Source of the DNA: Thermoanaerobaculales bacterium
GTDB lineage: Bacteria > Acidobacteriota > Thermoanaerobaculia > Thermoanaerobaculales > Sulfomarinibacteraceae
Direction: 5' to 3'
DNA length: 64,000 nt
Assembly (NCBI GenBank): GCA_035358815.1
Contig: DAOPQC010000004.1
Location: forward strand, 124,001-188,000
Shown here: positions 1 to 7,176 of the stretch, piece after piece
Layout of the letters: the number at the start of each line of letters is the position of its first letter
How positions within the stretch are numbered: the stretch's first letter is position 1
Program-made: the position numbers and the translations under genes
Notes under the pieces: model-generated
Seen by the model: only the letters and a program-made list of their open reading frames with translations
Database searches by the model: none
Told to the model about the DNA's origin: nothing

Positions 1-419
1 GGCACGTGCTCGAGGACGTGGCTGCAGTAGATGACGTCGAAGCTCGCGTCCGGGTGCTGGATGTCGGTGATGTCGATCCGCTCCATTGCCGCCGGGTCCC
101 GGAGGTCGCCGGTCAGGTAGCCGGCGCCGATAGCTTCCTTGAGGCGCAGCTCGAGACAGCGCTCGGGGGCGAGGTGGAGGACGCGCTTCGGCCGACCGTC
201 GAAGAGGTCGGTCGAGGACCGGAAGTACCACCACACCAGCCGGTGCCGCTCGAGCGCCTGGCACCAGGGGCAGCGCGCGCCCTGGCGTGGCGGCGTGCCG
301 TGCTCGAGGAACATCCGCGTCGACCTGCCGCACACCGGGCACAGCCGGTCACGACCGGCGAGCCACACTCGCTTGACGACGGACTTGACCGGCGGCGGAA
401 GCAGCTGGCGGAGACCCAT
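1..419 (-). CDS. Class I SAM-dependent methyltransferase, N-terminal part (runs off left edge)
   Basis: Open from an ATG at 419 to the left edge, so the C-terminus is missing. The first third has two CxxC-type pairs (CPVCG and CPWCQALERHR), a probable zinc-binding head seen in a family of class I methyltransferases. Then comes a Rossmann start (KRVLHLAPE) and, near the edge, DASFDVIYCSHVLEHV, which matches the 'FDxIxxxHVLEHV' strand of methyltransferase type-11 domains. The substrate cannot be told; relatives often act on small molecules or glycans. It lies outside the tRNA-anchored element and is probably part of the resident chromosome. Confidence 0.8.
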   Translation of the reverse strand, partial: MGLRQLLPPPVKSVVKRVWLAGRDRLCPVCGRSTRMFLEHGTPPRQGARCPWCQALERHRLVWWYFRSSTDLFDGRPKRVLHLAPERCLELRLKEAIGAGYLTGDLRDPAAMERIDITDIQHPDASFDVIYCSHVLEHV

Positions 420-623
420 GGCACCCTCGCGGGACGATTGTAGACGGAGCGGGCCGGGACGGGGGCGCAGAAACAGGTTTGCGCTCCTCCTGTTTTAGGC
501 TGGCGCCATCTGCCGTTCCGGTATTCGGGAGCGGGAACGGGGAAGGGAACGGGAACGGGAGAGGAGGCCACCCGCAGCCCCCGCACTCAGGTAGCATGGC
601 GCGGCCCTGCTCGGAGGTACGCG

Positions 624-1502
624 ATGAGGCTGTGGCTGGTGTGCGGGCTGATGGCGGGGGTGATCCTCGTGGGTGCCGGCCCTGTGAGCGCTGCGGAGAC
701 CCCGCCCGCGGCCGACGTGTCGACGGTCGGCGGCGTGGTCGAGGCCCTCTACCGGGCGGTGTCGTTCGCACCGGGCGGCGAGCCGGACTGGCTGCTGCTG
801 CGCCACCTGATGCTGCCCGGCGCGGTGCTGGCGCAGCCGGTGCCGGGCAGCGACCAGGTCGAGCTGCTGACCGTCGAGGAGTACATCGGCCGCTTCGAGC
901 AGGCGCTCGACAGCTCGACGCTCCGCAAGACCGGTTTTCTCGGGACGGCGGCGCGGGTGTCGACGACCGTCTACGGGCGGCTCGCGCACTGCCTGGTCGT
1001 GTTCGAGGCGACGACGGACCCGGCCGCGATGGAACCGCTCCACCGCGGCGTGGAGAGCATCCAGCTCGTGCGCACCGGCGGCCGCTGGTGGATCACGGTC
1101 ATCGCCACCGAGTTCGAGCGGCCCGGCCTGCCGATCCCCGAGGACTTCTCGCCGACCGTCACCTCCGGCCCGCCGCAGCCGGGGGGAACCGCGGGGAGCT
1201 GCAGCGGCAAGCTGGACTTCGACCTCGCGGACCTCGATGCCAACGGCCTCATCGGACCAGCCGACGGCAAGGTCGCGGTCAGCTACGAGCTGTGCGTGCC
1301 CAAGGACCAGAAGCTGGTCGACGAGGTCCGCTCGATCGACCCCTCGATCGCGATCCACGCCGACTCGCATGGCCGCATCGGCTGCTCGTCCGTGGAGGTG
1401 CTGTGCGTCGGCTCGACCCGCCAGCGCGGCGCTCGCGAGGTGCTCGAGAAGCTGTGCGGCCTGCCCTACGTGCGGCGCATCGAGCGCACCTGGTTCGAGT
1501 GA
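624..1502 (+). CDS. Secreted protein of unknown function
   Basis: This 292-residue protein starts at an ATG preceded by GGAGGT. Residues 1-23 form a Sec signal peptide (basic start, hydrophobic core, VSA-AE cleavage site), so it is exported. The middle (about residues 95-165, SSTLRKTGFLGTAARVSTTVYGRL and GGRWWITVIATEFERPG) looks like a SnoaL/NTF2-like alpha+beta fold with a late Trp-Trp strand. The C-terminal part has an acidic stretch (FDLADLDANG) that could bind calcium and four cysteines suited to disulfides. No catalytic motif is recognised. It stands alone, just before the tRNA gene. Confidence 0.7.
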   Translation: MRLWLVCGLMAGVILVGAGPVSAAETPPAADVSTVGGVVEALYRAVSFAPGGEPDWLLLRHLMLPGAVLAQPVPGSDQVELLTVEEYIGRFEQALDSSTLRKTGFLGTAARVSTTVYGRLAHCLVVFEATTDPAAMEPLHRGVESIQLVRTGGRWWITVIATEFERPGLPIPEDFSPTVTSGPPQPGGTAGSCSGKLDFDLADLDANGLIGPADGKVAVSYELCVPKDQKLVDEVRSIDPSIAIHADSHGRIGCSSVEVLCVGSTRQRGAREVLEKLCGLPYVRRIERTWFE

Positions 1503-1514
1503 GGGCGGGCTTTG

Positions 1515-1531
1515 CCATCGCCCGGCGATGG
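1515..1531 (+). terminator. Perfect hairpin after the secreted-protein gene
   Basis: CCATCGCC and GGCGATGG form an 8-bp perfect inverted repeat with a one-base centre, 12 bp after the stop codon at 1502. It is placed like a terminator but lacks a T-tract, so it may only be a stem-loop or a protein-binding palindrome. Confidence 0.35.
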
Positions 1532-1589
1532 TGTAGGATGTGCGCTCGTCGGAAGGACTTACCGTCACCGACTCGCGACCGGCGACCGT

Positions 1590-1667
1590 GACCCCATCGT
1601 CTAGCCAGGTCTAGGACACCGGCCTTTCACGCCGACAACACGGGTTCAAATCCCGTTGGGGTCACCA
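1590..1667 (+). tRNA. tRNA-Glu(TTC), integration site of the downstream element
   Basis: The acceptor stem GACCCCA (1590-1596) pairs with TGGGGTC (1657-1663). The discriminator is A1664 and CCA is encoded at 1665-1667. The anticodon loop is CTTTCAC at 1624-1630, giving anticodon TTC (1626-1628). The T arm is ACGGG-TTCAAAT-CCCGT. One anticodon-stem position (C1619/A1635) is a mismatch. The integrase gene ends only 17 bp after the tRNA, the classic arrangement of an element inserted into a tRNA 3' end, with the intact tRNA serving as one attachment site. Confidence 0.93.
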
Positions 1668-1683
1668 CCTATTCTCCGTGCTG

Positions 1684-2943
1684 TCAGAGGCTTACAGCCC
1701 TCCTGCGGGAGGTGCTGGAGGCGGTCCCTGGCGGATTGCCAACGGAATTGCCAACACTGGCCTCTGGTTTCGGGTGGTTGAACTGTTCCATCGCGGTGAT
1801 CGCGTCCTGGAACTTCTTGGGCGCGAGGTGCGCGTACCGCTGGGTCATCCGGGGGGTAGAGTGGGCCATGAGCTTCTGGACCGTGTACAGATCGACGCCC
1901 GCCTGCACCAGGGTGGAGGCGAACGTGTGCCGGAGGTCCTTGAACCGGAAGCGAGGGTCGAGTCCAGCGATCGCAATGGCGATCGCGAAGTACCGCTCGA
2001 CGCGGATGGGTGAGAGTTTCGGGAAGACCAACGCGGCTGGAAAGCGCGGATCGACGAGGTGCCCTTCGAGGGCTGTGCGCAGCTCCTCAGTCATCGGAAT
2101 CCAGGTGTCCTGACGGGTCTTGCCCCGGACGCATCGCACCAAGCCCGAGCCGACATCGAAGTCCACGTCATCTCGGCGCAGCGCGAGGAGGTCGCCGCGG
2201 TCCATCCCGGTGTCGAGCGCCGCGAGGAAGAAGACACGCGATTCCTCGTACTTCCTGAACGCGCCCCGGATCCGGTCGGTGTTCATTCCTGTAATACGGC
2301 GCGCACGTCCCGGTGCCAGGTCCTCCAGGACGTAGCGTCGCGTCAAGGCCTCGCGCCGAGCCCGCTGGAACCCCTGCCAGTCGTGGAATGCCTCCAGGAA
2401 GCGGGCGCGCTCCTCGGAGGTGAGATACGCCGTCTTGGGGGCTGCCTCAGCAAGCGGCCTAATCTTCCCACACGGCCGTGCCTTGATCTCGTTCCGATCC
2501 ACGGCCTCGTTCAAGAGCATGACGAGATGGGCAACGCACCTGTTGACCGTGGACGGCGACAGTCCAGTATCGAGAAGAGCGTTGCGCCAGCTGAGGACGA
2601 CGGCGCGCGTCAGCTTGTCGAGCTGGAGTGTTCCGAGATGCGGGAGGATGTGGAGTTGCTGGAACTCCCGGTGGCGCGCACGCGTGCTCTCGGCATGGCG
2701 CCCAAGGCGTCCCGGATACTCGGTCAGGTAGTCGCTGAGCGTCAGTCCCTTCCCAGGCGGTCGGCGGGGGCTGTCCGCGAACTCCTGTCGGAACTCGGGG
2801 ATCTTCTTGAGCGCAGCCCGGTAACCGATGTTGCGCACGATGCGTCGAATGCGCCGGCCTGCTCTGCCGTCTTCCAGCAGGTCGTAGTACGCAGTGCGTG
2901 CCCCCTTGTCATAGGCAAAGCCGTTCGTGATCGGTGGCTTCAT
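1684..2943 (-). CDS. int: Tyrosine recombinase (phage-type integrase)
   Basis: A 419-residue site-specific recombinase. The N-terminal half contains a SAM-like core-binding domain (LTLSDYLTEYPGRLGRHAES onward). The catalytic half carries the first Arg in TGMDRGDLLALRRDD, then KDLRHTFAS (box II H-x-x-R with the first His replaced by Lys, a common substitution), the His of MAHSTPRMTQ and the nucleophile Tyr in RYAHL. It reads towards the tRNA-Glu and stops 17 bp from its 3' end, so it almost certainly integrates and excises this element at that tRNA. Its ATG overlaps the stop of the excisionase gene (ATGA), so the two are co-translated. Confidence 0.93.
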   Translation of the reverse strand: MKPPITNGFAYDKGARTAYYDLLEDGRAGRRIRRIVRNIGYRAALKKIPEFRQEFADSPRRPPGKGLTLSDYLTEYPGRLGRHAESTRARHREFQQLHILPHLGTLQLDKLTRAVVLSWRNALLDTGLSPSTVNRCVAHLVMLLNEAVDRNEIKARPCGKIRPLAEAAPKTAYLTSEERARFLEAFHDWQGFQRARREALTRRYVLEDLAPGRARRITGMNTDRIRGAFRKYEESRVFFLAALDTGMDRGDLLALRRDDVDFDVGSGLVRCVRGKTRQDTWIPMTEELRTALEGHLVDPRFPAALVFPKLSPIRVERYFAIAIAIAGLDPRFRFKDLRHTFASTLVQAGVDLYTVQKLMAHSTPRMTQRYAHLAPKKFQDAITAMEQFNHPKPEASVGNSVGNPPGTASSTSRRRAVSL

Positions 2944-3149
2944 TGCCGGACTCCTGAAGGCACAATTCTAGCGCACTCCACATAGGCAAGGAGCTCGGCC
3001 TTTTCATACCGGACAGCGCTCCCCAGGCGCACGAACGCGGGTCCGCGCCCGGTGCAGCGCCATTTCTTCAAGGTGACGGGCTTGAGCCTCAGGAAGGTCG
3101 CGGCCTCGGCCTCGGTGAGCAAGGCGGGCCCAGCCGGAGGTGCGGTCAT
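2940..3149 (-). CDS. Excisionase / AlpA-like DNA-binding protein
   Basis: A 69-residue MerR-like winged helix-turn-helix of the HTH_17 type. Motifs are LLTEAEAATFLRLKPVTLKKW followed by GRGPAFVRLGSAVRYEKAELLAYVE. The start was chosen at the ATG at 3149 behind GGAGGAGCG rather than at longer in-frame starts, which lack coding character. It overlaps the integrase start by 4 bp and probably acts as the recombination directionality factor for the tRNA-Glu element. Confidence 0.85.
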   Translation of the reverse strand: MTAPPAGPALLTEAEAATFLRLKPVTLKKWRCTGRGPAFVRLGSAVRYEKAELLAYVECARIVPSGVRQ

Positions 3150-3321
3150 CGAGCGCTCCTCCCTTCCCTTGCTGCGGTGTGCGCGACGCTGCTGCCGGCC
3201 GCTGGCTGACCTGCGTGCCCGAGTCGGTTGTCGAGATCGCGGACTCGGAGGTGCAATACCAGGATCCTGGGGGTGCTGGAGCGAGTCTGGTATGCAGCGG
3301 CGGCGGCAGGAGCAGCTGCGG

Positions 3322-5424
3322 TCATGGGTGGGGATCCTCGAGCAGCGTGAAGACGTCAACCACGGTGTACGCATCGCGCAGCTCCGCCGGGAGGCGTTGC
3401 GCCAACCCGGCACGCGCGCTGCCGAGGTGGCGCGGCAGCACCGCAACGAGTGTCAGCGTGATGCCGACCGCAGCGTTCTTTGTGACGTTGTTGACAGCCG
3501 TAGCCAGGGGATCGCTGCACTCGACCTCAATGGCGATTAGGGCGTCTCGAGCTGGCTTTTCTTCCATAGAGAAGAAAAGGCGTTCGTGCTTCCCCGGGTC
3601 ATACCGGAGGACGAGGTCGATGCTCTTGCCACCGAGCGTGAGTTCCACGCCAGCGTCAGGAATACGGGCGGCGAGTTCCTGAATGAACCAGCGGTGTTGC
3701 CCCGAGTCGCCGCCCTTCGTCAAGTGCGGCCGTGGTCTGCCGAGGAGCTCGAAGGCCGCAGCCGTCGGCTCGAGGAGCACGCCGTTCCCGCCGCGCCGGG
3801 GCCGGACGAGGATGCTCGTTGCGCGAAGCAGGCCGAGCTGTACGAGTTTGTCTTTCGCGGTCTGGCCCGCCTGGCGCGAGAGGTGCGCGTGCTCGTAGGC
3901 TGCGGTCGCGATCCAGAGCTTCTCCGTTGTCGTGCGGAGCAAGCGTTCTTCGGGTGCGGCGAGCTTCACCGGAAGGCGCGACTCCTCCGCTGAGGGAACG
4001 GCTGCGGGGAACAGGGGGAGCGTGGGGCCAGGGGTATCGGCAGGTGGCGTTGTGGCTGGCCGTGCGTCTGCTGGAGGGTCCGTCTGGACTGCGGGTGCCA
4101 GGTCTGCAGGTGCGTACTGGTTGATCCGTTCTTCCGCGTCCCTGCGCCCGGCCTGTGAGAGCTGCTTCTCTTGTCTTTTATATGGAAAAGAACCCAGGAT
4201 GGGTTCACGCCAGCCATCCCCGAACCGGATGATGCAGTGGCCGCGCGTGAGCCGTTTTTGCAGGTAGTGGCGTTGCTCGGGCGTGAGGCCGAGGTTCCGC
4301 ACAGCCTCGCTCTCCTCGTGGCCGCTCGCGACGTTCATCGCGACGTGGAGGTAGGTGTTGCTCTTGAGGATGGGGTGGAGGCTGGCCTCATCGATGGACG
4401 TGTGGAACAGCCCGATGCCGAACTCCCGGAGCATGCCTTGGAGGTGCACGAGCGTGGGAGCCTCGCCGATGTTGCTCTGTTTGACATTCCAGAACCGGTT
4501 GCCCTCGTCGTTGACGAGCAGGTAGTCCAGCCTATTGCGAATTCCGGTGCGGCGGTTGTGCAGGTACAGGAGGTAGACGAGGAGCGTGTAGATGAAGACC
4601 GTGTGCTCATCGTTAAAGAGCGCGTTCATGTAGAGGGGGTGCTGGAAGAGCTGCTCGTAGGTGATGCCGCGTCGCGTTGTGACCGGAACCGGGAACATCC
4701 GGCCGAAGCGCGCGAGCCGGTTGCTCACGCCCGTAATGGAATCGCGCCGCTGGTACGTCAGCTTCGGTGAGTGCATCGCGTCAACGATGCGTTGTACATC
4801 GGCGAGGCACGGCGTCTCGTGATCACTGAATGCACGGACGAGGGCGGCGTCGAGCACCTGTTTCTGATTCTCGCCTGCGTACCAGACCGCGCCCCAGACG
4901 TGCGTGAATACGTTCAGGAACTCGTCTCTCCCGAGCGCGCTGGGCACCTGCAGGAGATTGAGTCTTGCGCGAGGCGAGAGCACCAGGAATGCAGGGTGGT
5001 GAACGGCGACGTGAAATGAGTCATCCTTAGGGTCGAGGATGAAGACCTTCTTCCCCTGATCGAGGACCTGCTGGATGACGTTCTGCGTGAACGTGGTTTT
5101 GCCGCAGCCCGAGCTGCCGAAGATGCCGCCGTGCCGGGTGATGTCGTTGTCACCAGCCTTAATCGGCACCCGGTTTGCGAGCTGGTAGGCGAGGATGTAG
5201 GAGCCGCTGAACGTGCCCGTGGGTGCCACGACGAACGGGTATGCCTCATGGTAGGCCTGGTACGGGGCCACGCGTTGCCGAATGCTGTGCAGGACGCGGG
5301 CATCGGTTGCCCTGGGCCGCTCCGGGTCGAGCGCGGCGAGTTCCCGCGCCAGGAGTTGATCGTGGAGGTCCAGCCGGTAGGTCTCTACAAACTCGCGGAG
5401 CGCGTCGAACTCAGCGGTGGTCAT
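3322..5424 (-). CDS. HerA/VirD4-like ATPase with C-terminal winged-helix and nuclease-like region
   Basis: A 700-residue protein. Walker A is GSSGCGKT at residues 103-110, followed by KKVFILDPKDDSF, the DPKxD strand typical of HerA/TraG/VirD4 pumps. The Walker B candidate is YLLVNDEGNRFW near 301-312, then HTSIDEASLHPILKSNT, like the late helicase motif of coupling proteins. A Pro-rich linker (about 437-480) leads to a winged-helix-like segment (495-560). The final 130 residues show D603 in GGKSIDLVLRYD and the E-x-E in AIEVECSD (about 633-635), resembling a PD-(D/E)XK core. It is the last gene of the leftward operon and its ATG overlaps the preceding stop. It probably pumps or remodels element or invader DNA. 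The nuclease reading is an inference. Confidence 0.75.
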   Translation of the reverse strand: MTTAEFDALREFVETYRLDLHDQLLARELAALDPERPRATDARVLHSIRQRVAPYQAYHEAYPFVVAPTGTFSGSYILAYQLANRVPIKAGDNDITRHGGIFGSSGCGKTTFTQNVIQQVLDQGKKVFILDPKDDSFHVAVHHPAFLVLSPRARLNLLQVPSALGRDEFLNVFTHVWGAVWYAGENQKQVLDAALVRAFSDHETPCLADVQRIVDAMHSPKLTYQRRDSITGVSNRLARFGRMFPVPVTTRRGITYEQLFQHPLYMNALFNDEHTVFIYTLLVYLLYLHNRRTGIRNRLDYLLVNDEGNRFWNVKQSNIGEAPTLVHLQGMLREFGIGLFHTSIDEASLHPILKSNTYLHVAMNVASGHEESEAVRNLGLTPEQRHYLQKRLTRGHCIIRFGDGWREPILGSFPYKRQEKQLSQAGRRDAEERINQYAPADLAPAVQTDPPADARPATTPPADTPGPTLPLFPAAVPSAEESRLPVKLAAPEERLLRTTTEKLWIATAAYEHAHLSRQAGQTAKDKLVQLGLLRATSILVRPRRGGNGVLLEPTAAAFELLGRPRPHLTKGGDSGQHRWFIQELAARIPDAGVELTLGGKSIDLVLRYDPGKHERLFFSMEEKPARDALIAIEVECSDPLATAVNNVTKNAAVGITLTLVAVLPRHLGSARAGLAQRLPAELRDAYTVVDVFTLLEDPHP

Positions 5425-5822
5425 CGCACTGAGAAGAAGAACGTGACAAGCCCGTGCAGGCGTGCGCGCCGCGCGCACGGTCGGCAGAGGTACTGGGCGG
5501 GTTGGCCAGGCTCGTCGGGGGGCTCGGGGAGGCGGGCAGCGCAGTGCAGACAGACGGTGGCTTCGCACGCCGTGCACTGGCGGGTCGCGTCTTCATGGAC
5601 TGGGAAGTTCCCGCAGCAGTGGCACGCAACCAGGCGCGGATGGTTGGGGTTGATGAGCGTGCCGTTCGCTGCCGGGATGAGGAGTGTGTGGCGGACGTAG
5701 CGGCGTTCGCCTGTGGGCAGCGTCTGCGGGAGGTCCTGACGCAGCCCGATCAGGAGGTGCTCGCCGGTCGGGGCGCGCACGTAGGTGCGGTCCTCATCGA
5801 CGGGGTCGAGCGGCGTGCTCAT
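5421..5822 (-). CDS. Small protein with a double zinc-cluster tail
   Basis: A 133-residue protein starting at the ATG at 5822, which overlaps the previous stop. Residues 1-65 are a beta-rich stretch with no recognised motif. The rest carries paired cysteines: CHCC, CTAC, CLHC and CRPC, plus nearby His, spaced like a treble-clef, B-box or RING-like double zinc cluster. It ends in TFFFSVR. RING- or B-box-like clusters often mediate protein contacts, but nothing here proves ligase activity. It is co-translated with the HerA-like ATPase (ATGA overlap at 5421-5424), so it is probably a partner of that ATPase. Confidence 0.65.
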   Translation of the reverse strand: MSTPLDPVDEDRTYVRAPTGEHLLIGLRQDLPQTLPTGERRYVRHTLLIPAANGTLINPNHPRLVACHCCGNFPVHEDATRQCTACEATVCLHCAARLPEPPDEPGQPAQYLCRPCARRARLHGLVTFFFSVR

Positions 5823-6154
5823 GCGTGCTCCTCCTCGTGCGCTTCGGTGGTGAGCAGGAGGATGAGCCGCGCTGCCAGTATTCCAAGGAGGATTGCGATT
5901 CCTGGTGTGATGAGGTCGTGCTTGATCTCCTGGTAGGTGAGGAGGAAGGCGAGCGCGAGCAGCGCTGCCAGGAACGCCGGCCTGCGATTGATGAGGCAGG
6001 CGACGGTCAGCGCGAACACCATGAAGGAACCCGGACGGAGCCCGTCGAGCAGCACCTGGGCGAGCGGCACGTGGTGGCCGGCCAACGCCCGATCGGCGAG
6101 ATGCAAGACCACCGCAAGAATGGCCATGTGGACCAGGATGCGTGTTACGACCAT
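5819..6154 (-). CDS. Small multi-pass membrane protein
   Basis: A 111-residue protein, mostly hydrophobic, with about four predicted membrane helices (ILVHMAILAVVLHLADRAL, PGSFMVFALTVACLI, AFLAALLALAFLLTY, GIAILLGILAARLILLL) and an acidic C-terminal tail (TTEAHEEEHA). The ATG at 6154 lies inside the end of the aminotransferase gene and was preferred to longer starts that would overlap it fully. Small TraA/TrbC-like or holin-like membrane proteins occur in conjugation and conflict operons, but no family-specific motif is visible. Confidence 0.65.
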   Translation of the reverse strand: MVVTRILVHMAILAVVLHLADRALAGHHVPLAQVLLDGLRPGSFMVFALTVACLINRRPAFLAALLALAFLLTYQEIKHDLITPGIAILLGILAARLILLLTTEAHEEEHA

Positions 6155-7176
6155 CGGACCTCCAGACAGCAGGAGCGCCGTACCTGCGCGGTGTGCACCA
6201 GCGGCGCGGGAATTCGTACCTGGTGGGGATATTGGCGCTTTGCCAGCGGGTGGAGTGGCTGGATGGGAAGGTCGCGCAACGTGCAGGGAAAGCCGGCGCG
6301 GTGAAGCCACGTGAGTAGTTCCACCGGTCTCGGGTTGCTGCGCCAGGCCACGATGAGGTAGGGGTAGGTCGGCTCGCACGTTTCCGGAATGGTGAGCGGC
6401 TCGACGATGTCGCTCGTGGCAAGGGCCTCGATGAACTCGCGGGCGCGACGCCTGCGTCTCTCGATGCCCTCGAGGACAGCTGGTAGTGAGGCTACGGCTG
6501 CTGCCGCGGCGAGCGGGTTAATCCTCCCGTTCTGTGGGAACTCGTTGACGCGGTCAGGGCCGAGCTCGCGCGCCTGGCGGGCGGGATGCTGCCAGGCGCA
6601 AAGCACGCGTTCATAGCGCACGCGGCCGGCGGTGAGGAGCAGTCCGCCCTCCCCCGCTGCAAGGTCCTTCTGCCCGTTCAGACTGAGGATACACCCGTCA
6701 GCCCCGTACCCGGTGGCGCGGCTGTCACGGCGGGCGCCGAACCCTTGCGCGCAGTCCGCGAGGTACGCAATGCCGTGGCGATCCGCGAGGTCGCGGATGG
6801 CAGCGGTGTCGTGCGGGTGGCCGCACACGTCGACCGCGACGACCGCTCGTGTTCGTGGGGTGAGGCAGCGCTCGACTGCAGTCGGGCTCAGGGTGAGCGT
6901 GTCCGGCTCGATGTCGGCGAAGACGACCGTGCAGCCCGCGCGGAGCAGCGGTCCCACCGCTTCCGCGGCAGCGAGTGCGGGAGCGATGACCTCGTCGCCT
7001 GGGACCAACGCCATAGCGTCGTATGCGGCGGTCAGCGCAGTGCTCGCGCTGCTCATGCTCAGCACGTACGGAAAGCCAGTAATCGTTGCGATCTCGCGCT
7101 CGAGCGTGGCAACGATGCCCGTGCCGTCCAAATGGTCGGTGCAGCGCGCGTACGCGGCGAGGTCAGACGCGAACAT
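6145..7176 (-). CDS. DegT/DnrJ/EryC1-type PLP-dependent aminotransferase
   Basis: A 343-residue fold-type I PLP enzyme of the sugar aminotransferase superfamily. Landmarks in order are SMSSASTALTAAYDAM (phosphate-binding turn), VPGDEVIAPALAAAEAVGPLL, VVAVDVCGHPHD, YLADCAQGFGA and the Schiff-base lysine in SLNGQKDLAAGEGG. It is slightly short and has diverged in the C-terminal substrate region. The ATG at 7176 sits behind AGGAGCTCGGGG and overlaps the ATPase gene end by 14 bp. Family members usually aminate nucleotide sugars in glycan or antibiotic pathways, but no sugar-pathway partner is present here. It lies between an AAA+ ATPase and a DNA-pump-like ATPase, so a modification or regulatory role is possible. 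Confidence 0.85.
   Translation of the reverse strand: MFASDLAAYARCTDHLDGTGIVATLEREIATITGFPYVLSMSSASTALTAAYDAMALVPGDEVIAPALAAAEAVGPLLRAGCTVVFADIEPDTLTLSPTAVERCLTPRTRAVVAVDVCGHPHDTAAIRDLADRHGIAYLADCAQGFGARRDSRATGYGADGCILSLNGQKDLAAGEGGLLLTAGRVRYERVLCAWQHPARQARELGPDRVNEFPQNGRINPLAAAAAVASLPAVLEGIERRRRRAREFIEALATSDIVEPLTIPETCEPTYPYLIVAWRSNPRPVELLTWLHRAGFPCTLRDLPIQPLHPLAKRQYPHQVRIPAPLVHTAQVRRSCCLEVRWS

Noticed and set aside
479..1591. Overlapping long frames at the secreted-protein gene (370 and 357 residues)
   Set aside because: GC-rich shadow frames. The 624-1502 frame has a signal peptide and a ribosome site.
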